Assembly: GCF_012912105.1 (NCBI RefSeq)
Contig: NZ_QMEA01000062.1
Coordinates: 17,549 to 81,548 of the forward strand
Origin: Brasilonema sp. UFV-L1
Lineage (GTDB): Bacteria > Cyanobacteriota > Cyanobacteriia > Cyanobacteriales > Nostocaceae
Reading direction: 5' to 3'
DNA length: 64,000 bases
The notes beneath the pieces were generated by a model that saw only the letters and a list, made by a program, of their open reading frames with translations, was not told where the DNA came from and did no database searches. A program made the position numbers and the translations under genes. Positions 28,655-38,662 of the stretch are shown in pieces (positions within the stretch are counted from its first letter, which is position 1; every line of letters begins with the position of its first letter).

Positions 28655-30964
28655 TTGATAAATTCTCATTTCCTCGTTCCCTGGTTCTGCCAGGGCGAGA
28701 AACTCCATTTTTATATTACGACGAGACGGAGCCTGTTTGAATGTATCACCAGCCAGCAGCCCGGTAACCAGGTTGTCTGGGTAGATTGGCTAAAAACCGC
28801 TGGCTGCTTGCTGAGTCTATGTGTACTGCTGTTGTTGTTACAACCTTTACCTGCATGGGGAGCACCTGCACAGATAGAACGTACTCCTTTAACTCCAGAA
28901 TTATTGCAAGAACGACTGCATACACCTATTCTTCGTGAAGGCAATGTTGTCGTAGATTTACGGGAGATGGTGATAGATTTACGTCCAGAAAATGCAAGTT
29001 TTCGGGATAGTTTTTATCAAGTTTTGCGAAAGGAATTACAAAAAGCAGGCTCAAAACCTTTGGGTTTGGACTTAAGTCGTTCTCTGATTCAGGGAGATTT
29101 TGCTGGTAGTGATTTGGGTTTGAGAACGCCTTTGTATGCTCAAGCGATCGCCCCTATTTTCACCTCAACTGAACAAGAACAACTCGAACGTCTACGCGAA
29201 GTTTGCTTACAGTCACTCACCTTGGCTTTACCTAGTTCTAAAGATTGTAAATCACTTTTAGCAACTGAGTTACCTTCATCAAGTGAAATTAGTGTTTTCC
29301 GTGGTTCACTGACACTTGTGGAAACTCGTTTTAACGGAAATGTACAGTTTGCGAATACATTTTTTCTTCAGCCTGTGGATGCCCAAGGTGCTATTTTTAA
29401 TCAACAGGTAAATTGGACTGAAACAAGATTCAGCCGTACAGCCAGTTTCACTAGTGCAACTTTTAAAAAAGAAAGCCAGTTCCAAGGTAGTATATTCTTT
29501 GATAAAGCTAATTTTAAGCAAGGACAATTTCAGCAAAGCATAAATTTCCAAGATAGCAGTTTTGAGGATGCAGCCAATTTCACTCAGGCGAATTTTAAGC
29601 AGTTGGCTAAATTCAGTCGCGTACAATGGCAAGGAAATGCAGATTTTTCTAATGCAGATTTTTCTGAACAAGCACAATTTACTCAAGCAATTTTCAAACA
29701 GTTTCTCTTCTTTATAGAAGCAAGATTTGAACAAGCTGTGATCTTTCGCTTAGCACAGTTTAACAAAATTGTCAATCTGCAAGGTGCTAGCATTCTTAAC
29801 TCTGCAGATTTTAGTGATGCTGGATTTGCAAAGACTGCTTGTTTGAATGTCTCCAGTCTCATTTTTAATTCTAACCAAGCAAAAATTTTAGGCAATCCAG
29901 GTAAGATTGGTAAAATGCTTGTGGTATCTGGATTACAAGGAAATCAAAGTGTTTTGCGGAATTTAGGACAAAATTTCCGTCAGTTGCAGCAAATTGGTGA
30001 TGCTAATCAGTTGGAATACACAAAGCATCGCTTGCGACTGAAGGATTTTAGCCTTCGTCTGGTTGGTACGAATATAAACAGTGCTTCGCAAGAACGTTTG
30101 ATGAAGCTGGGTTTTTCAGCAATTCAAGCAGAAGCGATCGCAACCCGTCGTCTTCAACAACCATTTCACAACAAAAGTGAGTTACTCACTTTAGCTGATA
30201 TAGATTATGACACATACACCCAAGTCAGTTCGCTGTTCATTGTTGACGAACCTCTTTCACCATTTGGGTGGTTACTACAAGCATGGAGTTGGCTAACGTT
30301 GAGTTTACTGCTGTTGCTTTCTGGATATGGTACAGATTTTTGCTTGGTGATTGGTGTTGGGTTGATTGCGATCGCCTACTTCGGCTTGCTATTTTGGCTG
30401 ATTGATCGTTTCCGTCGCTTGCTTCCAGCACCAATTCTTCCCACAAGCTACGAAACCGTATCGATGCTAATTAGTTTCAGTCTACTTTTACTCTTTGGTA
30501 TCTTAGCCATCTTTTGCACAGGAGAACAGCCTTGGCTAACACTGGGGTATCTTTTGATTATCATCGTCCCCTTACCCATAACTTTATTATTTCGACTTTA
30601 CCAACAAGGGCGTTATCACAACTTAATGGACGTTTCCTACTTTACAGAAGATGGAACTTTGCGACAGTTACGATTACTTATTGGACGTTTACCCGTGATA
30701 CCGAGGTATGAAACGTTTCGTGAACGATATTTACCTTTGTTGTGCGATCGCCGCTGGAATTGGCTCAATTATTACGACTTTAGCCTCAACAATCTATTAA
30801 AGTTGGGGTTTAATGATATTCGTTTGCGAGACGAACATCTTCCAGGCATCATCACGACATTGGCATGGTATCAATGGATTTTAGGTGTACTTTATATTAC
30901 TCTCCTTTTGTGGACTCTCTCTCGTACAATTCCCGGATTGAATTTGTTGATTTATCTGAAGTAA
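28655..30964 (+). CDS. Secreted or membrane pentapeptide-repeat protein with HhH-like and TM domains
   Basis: Frame of 769 residues. A hydrophobic segment ending PLPAWGAPA (about residues 53-71) looks like a signal peptide. About residues 225-395 hold pentapeptide repeats of the AxFxx form (FTSATF, FSNADF, FTQAIF). An HhH-like stretch follows (LMKLGFSAIQAEAIATRR, near 485), then four to five TM helices from about 545 onward with a final one at the C-terminus. No family member of known function is recognised. The start is unresolved: TTG 28655 is the only clear in-frame initiator and the first 25 codons overlap a dispersed hairpin repeat. Confidence 0.7.
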   Translation: MINSHFLVPWFCQGEKLHFYITTRRSLFECITSQQPGNQVVWVDWLKTAGCLLSLCVLLLLLQPLPAWGAPAQIERTPLTPELLQERLHTPILREGNVVVDLREMVIDLRPENASFRDSFYQVLRKELQKAGSKPLGLDLSRSLIQGDFAGSDLGLRTPLYAQAIAPIFTSTEQEQLERLREVCLQSLTLALPSSKDCKSLLATELPSSSEISVFRGSLTLVETRFNGNVQFANTFFLQPVDAQGAIFNQQVNWTETRFSRTASFTSATFKKESQFQGSIFFDKANFKQGQFQQSINFQDSSFEDAANFTQANFKQLAKFSRVQWQGNADFSNADFSEQAQFTQAIFKQFLFFIEARFEQAVIFRLAQFNKIVNLQGASILNSADFSDAGFAKTACLNVSSLIFNSNQAKILGNPGKIGKMLVVSGLQGNQSVLRNLGQNFRQLQQIGDANQLEYTKHRLRLKDFSLRLVGTNINSASQERLMKLGFSAIQAEAIATRRLQQPFHNKSELLTLADIDYDTYTQVSSLFIVDEPLSPFGWLLQAWSWLTLSLLLLLSGYGTDFCLVIGVGLIAIAYFGLLFWLIDRFRRLLPAPILPTSYETVSMLISFSLLLLFGILAIFCTGEQPWLTLGYLLIIIVPLPITLLFRLYQQGRYHNLMDVSYFTEDGTLRQLRLLIGRLPVIPRYETFRERYLPLLCDRRWNWLNYYDFSLNNLLKLGFNDIRLRDEHLPGIITTLAWYQWILGVLYITLLLWTLSRTIPGLNLLIYLK
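28669..28702. repeat. CTCGTTCC-type hairpin repeat, copy 2
   Basis: CCTCGTTCCCTGG, short loop, CCAGGGCGAGAAA. It overlaps the presumed 5' end of the pentapeptide-repeat gene, which casts doubt on that start. Confidence 0.65.
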
Positions 30965-30994
30965 AGCTTTTTACACTTTTTGAGTTTTTGCCAC

Positions 30995-33196
30995 TTATCT
31001 TACAGTTCGCGTAGATTTATTGACAATATCGCTTTCTTGCGTGTTGTATTCTTCAGTAAAGTAGTAGTAGCTATGAGGCTCATTTTTGGGAATCACTCCA
31101 TTCACCACTTGTCCTAAGACATTTTGACCAGATTTTTCCAAAAGTTCTTTCGCAAAAGCGGCATTAACGGAATTAACTACCCCCGGTCGAACGACTAACA
31201 AAACACCGTCAGCCATTTGACCTATACTAGCAGCATCAGCCGCAACCGTTAATGAGGGAGCATCAATGATCACGAAGTCGTAGTTGGCAGCAAAATTTTC
31301 AATTAACCCAGCCATTCGTTTCGAGTCAAGCAGAGATGCTGGGTTGGGAGGTACAACTCCAGAAGTGAGGACATCCAAATTATCCATGACTTGTGCTGTG
31401 GCTGCCCTGATCTCAGCCTGTCCGACAATCACATTACTCAAACCAGGGCTATTTGGCAAATTCCAGATTTGATGTTGAACTGGACGGTGCAAATCTCCAT
31501 CTACTAATAAGACTTTACGCTCTCTCTGAGCCATTGCGATCGCTAAATTGGCTGCAACTGTTGACTTACCTTCTTTAGGTACGGAGCTAGTAATAACAAT
31601 CACTTTTAACTCTTGATCAGCACTCGTATACTTCAAATTTGCCCGAAGCATCCGGAAAGACTCACTAATTGGGGAACGAGGAATATCCCTAACAACGAGC
31701 TGATGTGTAGATAATTCTGATTCTTGATTGCCGCGAGTAGATTTTTTAGACTTGCTAAAGGAAGGAATCACACCCAATAAAGTTAATCTCAGTAATTCCT
31801 TTGCTTCATCAACAGTCTTGATTGATTTATCTCTAACTTCTAAAAGATATATAGTCGCCAAAGAAGCTAAAATACCTATTAAACTTGCAATCAGGTACGA
31901 AACCATAGGAGAAGAAATAGGTTCTTCAGGAACTTGAGCTGTGGACATTATCCTGGCGTTACCTAAGTTCTGATTTTCTGCTATTTCGCTCTCTTGCAGC
32001 TTTTGGAGTAAAAGTGAATAGGTAGATTGAGATACTTGTACTTTGCGTTCTAACTGGCGCTGTTGTTGCTCTAACTTGGGCAAAATGTTAAGCCGTTGCT
32101 TGTAGGCAGCTTGTAAGTTAGATAATGCAGCGGCTTTACTAACTAAACCCAGACGGGTTGATTCTAATTTAACAAGCTCTGCGGTTAGTTGTTGTTGTAG
32201 AACTCCAACCTGCAAGTTGCTTGAGGGCTCTTGTTGCTGAGTTCCGACAACATTTCCTATTCGTTGTTGTAATATTCCTTTTAGGGCTTCTAACTTACTT
32301 TTTAAATTAATGATTTCTGGATGTCTGTCCTGTAGAATAGTGCGCCTAGCTGCAAGTTGCGACTCTAGCTGCTGAATTTCTTTGAGAATATCTTGTACAC
32401 CTGGAGACTGACTAAGGGAAGTCGTAGCGATCGCCTGTTGGGAGTTCATACTCAATTGGTTGCGAATCACTTCAGATTGGGCTTTGACTTCGGCAATTTG
32501 AGATTGATCTGTGCTAATTTGCTTTTGCAACTCGCCAATCACTTCCACTGCTTTATTTGCTTCTTCTTGCAGGGCAACAACTTTGTTTTTTTCTTTGAAA
32601 TCCGCGAGTTCAGCTTCTGCTTGACGGACAACTAATTCAGCTTTTGGTACTTGTTTTTCGATAAACTTCCGAGCAGCCTGTGCTTGAGCTCTGTGGTTAG
32701 ATATGTTGTGCTCTAAATAAACAGCCATCAACGTATTAACAACCTGTGCAGCTTTTTCAGGGTTCGTATTCTTGTTGGAAACTTTGAGAATGTCGGTTTC
32801 CTTAATTCCAATAACAGTCAGCTGTTTGATAAAATCTCGTGGTTTTAGGGATGCTCCTTTGTTGTCTTTCAGGTTGAGTGTTTCAATAGTCTTGTGGACA
32901 ACAGGGAAAGAAAGTATGACTTCTGCCTCTGTAGTCAGAGGATTACTTTTATCCTGCGCGACTGGTTCTAATTTAGCTGTTTCTGTCCCCACTCCCGTGA
33001 AGGAAGAAATCGTAGTTCTTTGAAAAAGTAGTTTTCCTTCCGCCACATAAGAGGGTTTTTTTAAAGAGAAAGCCAGCACTGAAATCAGGAAAACAGGAAA
33101 AAAGATTCCTATCGCTGGTATCCAACGGCGCTTGAGAACTTGTAAAAGGGCTTGCCAATACTTATCAATATTTACAACAGTTTCTTGTGATTCCAT
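30995..33196 (-). CDS. Wzc-like polysaccharide co-polymerase and tyrosine autokinase
   Basis: Controls chain length and export in Wzx/Wzy systems. Product of 733 residues. A Wzz domain with TM1 near residues 28-48 and long coiled-coil helices (about 170-410) precedes TM2 near 430-450. The BY-kinase follows: Walker A VPKEGKSTVAANLA near 535, Walker A' VLLVDGDLHRP, Walker B FVIIDAPS. The C-terminus carries a tyrosine cluster (SYYYFTEEYNTQ), the usual autophosphorylation site. It is the last gene of the minus-strand polysaccharide cluster and convergent with the pentapeptide gene. Confidence 0.92.
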   Translation of the reverse strand: MESQETVVNIDKYWQALLQVLKRRWIPAIGIFFPVFLISVLAFSLKKPSYVAEGKLLFQRTTISSFTGVGTETAKLEPVAQDKSNPLTTEAEVILSFPVVHKTIETLNLKDNKGASLKPRDFIKQLTVIGIKETDILKVSNKNTNPEKAAQVVNTLMAVYLEHNISNHRAQAQAARKFIEKQVPKAELVVRQAEAELADFKEKNKVVALQEEANKAVEVIGELQKQISTDQSQIAEVKAQSEVIRNQLSMNSQQAIATTSLSQSPGVQDILKEIQQLESQLAARRTILQDRHPEIINLKSKLEALKGILQQRIGNVVGTQQQEPSSNLQVGVLQQQLTAELVKLESTRLGLVSKAAALSNLQAAYKQRLNILPKLEQQQRQLERKVQVSQSTYSLLLQKLQESEIAENQNLGNARIMSTAQVPEEPISSPMVSYLIASLIGILASLATIYLLEVRDKSIKTVDEAKELLRLTLLGVIPSFSKSKKSTRGNQESELSTHQLVVRDIPRSPISESFRMLRANLKYTSADQELKVIVITSSVPKEGKSTVAANLAIAMAQRERKVLLVDGDLHRPVQHQIWNLPNSPGLSNVIVGQAEIRAATAQVMDNLDVLTSGVVPPNPASLLDSKRMAGLIENFAANYDFVIIDAPSLTVAADAASIGQMADGVLLVVRPGVVNSVNAAFAKELLEKSGQNVLGQVVNGVIPKNEPHSYYYFTEEYNTQESDIVNKSTRTVR

Positions 33197-33298
33197 AAAT
33201 AAATTTACAATTCTTCTGTGATATCTAGATTCAATTTATATTGAATCCTTGAATTTTGCCACTTCTTAAAACAGTGACCAGTACACAGTAAACAATGA

Positions 33299-33360
<62 letters not shown>

Positions 33361-33461
33361 GGAGCAAGGAAAGCTCCGCCTCCGGTCAGAAGTCGAAAAA
33401 CTCAATTCTTTATTTCTTCCTTGGTGAATACTGAATTCAGAATTGCTGAATTCTTCTTCAA

Positions 33462-33493
33462 ACTGATAACTGATAACTGGTAACTGATAACTG
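33462..33493. repeat. Heptamer array (ACTGATA)x4
   Basis: ACTGATA, ACTGATA, ACTGGTA, ACTGATA and a partial unit. Same unit as the ndhG-ndhE spacer array. Confidence 0.9.
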
Positions 33494-33617
33494 CAAAAGA
33501 TAAAAGATGACAATTGGTTTTGAAATTAAAGTTTTTATGAAGCCATAAATAAGTGTAAATTATCTGCTATTGAAAACCTACTCAAATCTATCTATGAGGC
33601 TTGAGAGGCTTTCTTAA

Positions 33618-34811
33618 TTAGCATCGAGGTTCCTTCGTTGAGTGCAACAGGCGTGCGATTTCTTGTTGCTCGGTATTTTTGGAAAATTCGGATGCTCCCG
33701 CGATCGCCTGAATCACTCGCTCTAAATCTTCAGTTCTAAGATTAGATCCAGAAGGCAAACAAAGACCGCGTGCAAATAAATCCTCTGCAACGGTACCACC
33801 GATACATTCACACTCAGCGAAAACGGGCTGTAGGTGCAACGGCTTCCACACAGGACGAGCTTCAATTTGCTGTTCAGCAAGTGCTAAGCGGACTTGTTCT
33901 CGATCTGCACCAAAAGTTGCTGGATCGATTGTCAGGCAAGTCAGCCAGCGGGTGCTGTGTCCAAAAGTGGCTTCTGGCATGAATTCGATTCCTGGCAGAT
34001 TTCCCAAAGCAGAAGCGTAAATTTCAAAGTTGCGTCGTCTGGCGGCGACTCGCTCATTTAAAACATGCAATTGACCACGACCAATCCCAGCCAAAACGTT
34101 GCTGAGGCGATAGTTGTAACCAATTTCTGAGTGTTGGTAATGAGGAGCCGGATCACGTGCTTGGGTTGCTAAAAAACGGGCTTTGGCGACTAGTGCTGCA
34201 TCGTCAGAAACCAACATCCCACCACCAGAGGTGGTAATAATTTTATTCCCATTGAAGGAGTAAATGCCAATGCGCCCAAAAGTTCCAGGAGAACGCCCTT
34301 TGTAGGTTGCTCCTAAAGCTTCCGCAGCATCTTCTATTAAGGGAATTTCATACTGATTGCAGGCTTCCACAATTGGATCTATATCGGCACTTTGACCATA
34401 CAAATGCACAACCACAACTGCTTTGGGCAATTTTCCCACGCGTGCGCGGTTTAAGAGCGCTTCTCGCAACAAGTCAGGATTCATGTTCCAACAAGTGCGA
34501 TCACTATCAATAAAGACTGGTTTTGCACCTAGATAAGTAATTGGGTTGGCGGTGGCTGCGAATGTCAGGGTAGAGCAAAACACTTCATCCCCAGACTGAA
34601 CACCAACCAATTGTAAAGCCAAATGGATAGCCGCTGTGCCAGAACTTAAAGCAGCTGCATGACTAGCACCTGTCAGTTGACAAAATTCTTGCTCAAAAGC
34701 ATCGACATGGGGACCAACTGGGGCGATCCAGTTTGTGTCAAATGCTTCTTTGACGAATTCTAGTTCGCGATCGCCCATGTGAGGTGTTGACAAGAGAATT
34801 TGTTTGTTCAT
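33618..34811 (-). CDS. DegT/DnrJ/EryC1/StrS sugar aminotransferase
   Basis: PLP enzyme of 397 residues that would aminate a keto-sugar nucleotide. Visible are ALSSGTAAIHLALQLVG (PLP phosphate pocket), VVHLYGQSADID, LIEDAAEALGATYKG and the Schiff-base Lys in YSFNGNKIITTSGGG near residue 192. Its likely substrate is the 4-keto-6-deoxy sugar from the CapD/PglF-like enzyme at the other end of the cluster (inference). It overlaps the FemAB-like gene by 4 bp (ATGA), so translation is probably coupled. Confidence 0.92.
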   Translation of the reverse strand: MNKQILLSTPHMGDRELEFVKEAFDTNWIAPVGPHVDAFEQEFCQLTGASHAAALSSGTAAIHLALQLVGVQSGDEVFCSTLTFAATANPITYLGAKPVFIDSDRTCWNMNPDLLREALLNRARVGKLPKAVVVVHLYGQSADIDPIVEACNQYEIPLIEDAAEALGATYKGRSPGTFGRIGIYSFNGNKIITTSGGGMLVSDDAALVAKARFLATQARDPAPHYQHSEIGYNYRLSNVLAGIGRGQLHVLNERVAARRRNFEIYASALGNLPGIEFMPEATFGHSTRWLTCLTIDPATFGADREQVRLALAEQQIEARPVWKPLHLQPVFAECECIGGTVAEDLFARGLCLPSGSNLRTEDLERVIQAIAGASEFSKNTEQQEIARLLHSTKEPRC

Positions 34812-35908
34812 GACTTATTAAACTCATTAAAAATGTTGGGTGAACGATATGCCGGGAAAAACTCTGTTTGGAGTATTTTCTCTGCGTCAATTTTCAAAGA
34901 TTTTGCTCGTAATGCAACCAGAGAAGCATATTTTTCCTCATCTGTGATTAAGCGTAGTGTCATGAATGTGTGACTTTGTTTAGAGAAACCTGCTTTGAAA
35001 TGATAGAGACTATCTTTCGCTCCTCCTACTCCACCTCCTAGATGAAAAACTTGATTTCCTCGTTCCTTCGCCCAGAGTCTAACATAATCAAACATTAGCT
35101 TGCTCGGAGCTTGTTTTAAAAAATCTGTTTTCGTTCCGCCTAGGTGATATTGAACAATCCCACTACATTCTGTAAACAATCCGGCACATGTTATTTGTTC
35201 ATTATATTCTACTAAACATAAATGAATTTTATTGTCTAATAATTCTGCAAAGTTTTTCAAAAAATCTATCCCAAAAAAATAAACTCCTCCAGCATTGACT
35301 CGGTTCATCGTTTCTTCATATATAGTATTAAAATCATTCATAAATTCTTGAGCAGGCACCATTCTTGCCGTAAACCCTAGACGTTTACATTTATTGATTT
35401 TATTACGATGTTCTGACCTCGTTTGATGCCAAATCTCTTGAACATCCAGTTTCAAATCAATAGAAACTGTTGAACCATTTAATTTTAATGAGTTATCGTT
35501 GATCAATTGATGAACATTCTCGTTAAGTAGAGGATGAAGTCGTAAAAAAGCTGAACACACCTGCTGCTTGCGAAACACCTGTATTAGTTCCTGTATCGCC
35601 AAGCTCAAAAATTCTGGCTGGTTTGCTGCTGCTTGCGAAAGCAAAAATCCAGGATAGCCATAGGGTGAGATAACATCAAACACTTCTGGTGTCTTGAACT
35701 CGCCATCAAATGAATCATCACAACAACGCCGCAAATAAGGCAAAAAAAAGATTTTTTCATCTTCGGCGATTAAAATAGCTTCTGGTATCGCCTTTATTCT
35801 TTTCGATTCTAAGTAGACATACTCAGGCAAATGATAAATATCATAAGTGAGTTTTTCTAAAGTTTCTTTCCACAAAGGATGAGTGACATCAAAAAGTCGA
35901 ATATCCAT
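34808..35908 (-). CDS. FemAB/GNAT-like acyl- or aminoacyltransferase
   Basis: Protein of 366 residues of the FemAB-like acyltransferase superfamily. The best-preserved part is EIWHQTRSEHRNKINKCKRLGF, continuing to YEETMNRVNAGGVYFFG and the C-terminal half FTECSGIVQYHLGGT with DYVRLWAKERGNQVFHLGGGVG. Family members attach amino acids or acyl groups to cell-wall or surface glycans. Coupling to the aminotransferase gene suggests it modifies the new amino group of the sugar (inference). No zinc or TM motif is seen. Confidence 0.82.
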   Translation of the reverse strand: MDIRLFDVTHPLWKETLEKLTYDIYHLPEYVYLESKRIKAIPEAILIAEDEKIFFLPYLRRCCDDSFDGEFKTPEVFDVISPYGYPGFLLSQAAANQPEFLSLAIQELIQVFRKQQVCSAFLRLHPLLNENVHQLINDNSLKLNGSTVSIDLKLDVQEIWHQTRSEHRNKINKCKRLGFTARMVPAQEFMNDFNTIYEETMNRVNAGGVYFFGIDFLKNFAELLDNKIHLCLVEYNEQITCAGLFTECSGIVQYHLGGTKTDFLKQAPSKLMFDYVRLWAKERGNQVFHLGGGVGGAKDSLYHFKAGFSKQSHTFMTLRLITDEEKYASLVALRAKSLKIDAEKILQTEFFPAYRSPNIFNEFNKS

Positions 35909-36186
35909 CAGAATTTTCTCAGGTTTATAGAATTAAGAATGGTTAGTATCAACAATACCCAGTCAAAAATCAAAATTCAGAATGTCATTTTTAAATTTTC
36001 TTTTGCAGCATACATGTAGGGCAGATGTTGAATTGTAATGTCAGTCAAGTTCAAGTGGTAGATATTGCTCTTTGATGAATGGTGCCATACTCAAATGGAG
36101 CTGCACCCTGTTAGAAATATGTTTTGCCAAAAAATCTATTGCTTCTGAAGAGTACACAAGTTTTCGTCTTCAAGAGAAGGCAGAAT

Positions 36187-36855
36187 TTACAATTTCATCT
36201 TGCTTTCGAGTTGCTCAAGTGAACCTTTAAATTCTTCGGCTGTAGCATGTCCTTCTTGGTTGATTCCTTCTTGTTGCAAAACTTTAAACGCTGTCAGAAA
36301 AAGAATTTTCAAGTCTAGCCATAAACTCCAATTATCGACATACCAAACATCTAGTTTGAATTTTTCTTCCCAACTAATGGCGTTGCGACCCTTAACTTGG
36401 GCTAAACCCGTGATACCTGGTTTGACGTCATGGCGGCGTGCTTGTTCCGATGTATAGCGGTCAAGATACCTGACTAATAAAGGACGAGGACCAACAAAAC
36501 TCATGTCACCTTTGAGAATGTTCCACAGCTGAGGAAGTTCGTCCAAACTTGTTTGACGCAGAAATAAACCAAATCCTGTGAGACGTTTTTCATCAGGAAG
36601 AAGATTACCTTTACTATCGCAGTCATTTGTCATGGTACGAAATTTGTAGAAGGTGAAAATACGAGCGTGTTGACCAGGACGAGGTTGAGTGAAAAGAATT
36701 GGACGACCCATGCGAATGTAGATAGCGAGCGCAACTATCACTATCACGGGAGAAAAAACCAACAAGCTGAACGCCGCTACAACTCTGTCTAATGCAGATT
36801 TGATGAATCTGCTATATTTCATTGAATGAACATCCTGAAATTGTTGAGTAAACAT
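36187..36855 (-). CDS. Priming sugar transferase (PglC/WcaJ C-terminal type)
   Basis: Membrane phosphoglycosyltransferase of 222 residues that loads the first sugar phosphate on undecaprenyl phosphate. Hallmarks: KSALDRVVAAFSLLVFSPV (start of the re-entrant helix), FYKFRTM, TSLDELPQLWNILKGDMSFVGPRP with the catalytic Asp-Glu, and PGITGLAQVKGR. ATG 36855 has GAGG about 8 nt upstream; an upstream TTG at 36882 is less likely. The short form without extra TM helices resembles PglC. Confidence 0.93.
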   Translation of the reverse strand: MFTQQFQDVHSMKYSRFIKSALDRVVAAFSLLVFSPVIVIVALAIYIRMGRPILFTQPRPGQHARIFTFYKFRTMTNDCDSKGNLLPDEKRLTGFGLFLRQTSLDELPQLWNILKGDMSFVGPRPLLVRYLDRYTSEQARRHDVKPGITGLAQVKGRNAISWEEKFKLDVWYVDNWSLWLDLKILFLTAFKVLQQEGINQEGHATAEEFKGSLEQLESKMKL

Positions 36856-37023
36856 AAATACCTCATGACTTTTTTTCAGCAATCAAAAAAAAGAAAGCTT
36901 GCATTTGGTACAGGAATACTGTTGATATTCCGGTTTCTTAAAACTGCTGTATTATTGCTAAATTTCAATCTTTTTTAAAAAGCACCTTGCTTTCTACCAA
37001 TATTTAATTGGTGTTCTCTTTTT

Positions 37024-38631
37024 CTATTCTTCTCTAAACACTGTAACCTTGAAGTCCTGAGAAAATTTAGATTCGTTAATCATTAAACGATTATTGGTTG
37101 ACTCTTCATCTTTACGCAAATAAATTGCGTAAAATTTATCTGTTTTTTTGATATTGCTATCTACTTGAAAAAAACAATTTTGAAAAACAAGTAATTGGTT
37201 GCGCTGAGTGCTATAACTAGGATGCTGCCACCAAACATCAGCAGCACTAAAAAAACTATATGGTTTTCCTGTTTCTTTGCGAGTTACAGAAAATTTGCAA
37301 TTCTCAAAGGTAATATTGTGTGGCAAGACAATTCGATTTTCATAGTCATCAACCGCTCCTATTTTGAATTTAGAATTAGTAAATTTCATGGTTGAATTCA
37401 GACTAAAGATATAAAAAGGAGCATCACTAGAGATGATGTTATTACCGATCACGGTTGAACCGTCCTCAACGTTAACATCAAAATCTCCATCAATTAAATT
37501 GAGATTTTCAAGTTTCACATCTACCTTCAAGGTGTCCCCATAACCTCGTCCATCCACTTCTATATCAATTCCGGCAGGATCAACTTTGCCTCTTGTTGTT
37601 AAATTATGAACTTGAGCAGACGAATTTCCACCCGTTAATACAAACCCTCCACGAAAGACATCTATTGCCTCACAATTGTTGACTTTTACAGATACATTTG
37701 TGTACACAGAAATACCATCAGCAACTCCATTCTTGAAAGTACAATCTTCAACAAAAGCTTGTAATCGTCCTGGAAGTTTTGGATCAGCAGTCAAGAATAT
37801 TAAATGCGCTTGTTCTAACTCATATTTTTGGTACGCTCCTTGATTTTTGCTATTTCCATCAAAAGTAAGTCCTTTAATTATTAAAGGCTTTGAATCTTCC
37901 TTGCTTGAATACTCAGTCGTGAAAGTTCTTGTCCATTTATCTTGTTTATCTGGGCGTTTTATGGTCGCTTCATATCCTTGATAAGTAATGTTTTCTTTGA
38001 GCTTGACAGAGGTGACAATATAAACTCCCGGAGGAAATAAGATGACACCTCCCCCTTGGTTATAAACTGTATCTATTGCTGTTTGTATTGCTTTTGTGTC
38101 ATCAGTTATTCCATCCCCAGTTGCGCCTACATCTCGAACAGAAACTATTGATTTTCTATCATTATCAATGATTGTTAAATTATGCAACTTTTTATTATTA
38201 AAAATCGCGTTTTGTGGATTTAAAAGTTTAAATTCAAGATTTTCATCGGCTTCGTTAATATCGTCATCAACAATAGAAATGGATAGGTTTTTAGTAACAG
38301 TACCGGGTTCAAAAGTTAGAGTTCCCTGTCCAAGAGTATAGTCTTGACCACTCCCTTTATTTGTTTGACTGGCTGTTCCACCTGTCACTATGTAATCAAC
38401 AGCGATCGCCTGTTCAGAGACAGCACTCAAATTGACCGCTAAATTAGCAGTGGAAACATCTTCAGAAATACTAGAACTACTTAACTCAAAAGCCACAGTA
38501 GGCTTAGATAAAGTCATTACTCGGCTTGGATTAATACATTGAATCAGCCCTAGACTTAACAAACCTAGAAAGAGCCAAAATGTAATTTTTGAAAAACCCA
38601 AAGTTTTCTGCCATCTTCTGTTGCGTAACAT
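37024..38631 (-). CDS. Secreted Calx-beta plus pectate-lyase-fold protein
   Basis: Product of 535 residues. A hydrophobic signal segment ends GLIQC, an imperfect lipobox. Residues about 45-150 form a Calx-beta domain (DYTLGQGTLTFEPGT, DDDINEADENLEF). From about 165 onward is a right-handed beta-helix of the pectate-lyase superfamily: DVGATGDGITDDTKAIQTAI, continuing GGGVILFPPGVYIV. Within a polysaccharide cluster it likely binds, cleaves or epimerises the polymer outside the inner membrane. The catalytic chemistry cannot be told. Confidence 0.83.
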   Translation of the reverse strand: MLRNRRWQKTLGFSKITFWLFLGLLSLGLIQCINPSRVMTLSKPTVAFELSSSSISEDVSTANLAVNLSAVSEQAIAVDYIVTGGTASQTNKGSGQDYTLGQGTLTFEPGTVTKNLSISIVDDDINEADENLEFKLLNPQNAIFNNKKLHNLTIIDNDRKSIVSVRDVGATGDGITDDTKAIQTAIDTVYNQGGGVILFPPGVYIVTSVKLKENITYQGYEATIKRPDKQDKWTRTFTTEYSSKEDSKPLIIKGLTFDGNSKNQGAYQKYELEQAHLIFLTADPKLPGRLQAFVEDCTFKNGVADGISVYTNVSVKVNNCEAIDVFRGGFVLTGGNSSAQVHNLTTRGKVDPAGIDIEVDGRGYGDTLKVDVKLENLNLIDGDFDVNVEDGSTVIGNNIISSDAPFYIFSLNSTMKFTNSKFKIGAVDDYENRIVLPHNITFENCKFSVTRKETGKPYSFFSAADVWWQHPSYSTQRNQLLVFQNCFFQVDSNIKKTDKFYAIYLRKDEESTNNRLMINESKFSQDFKVTVFREE

Positions 38632-38662
38632 TTCCCGAATTCAGCTTCATATTTGTCAGATT

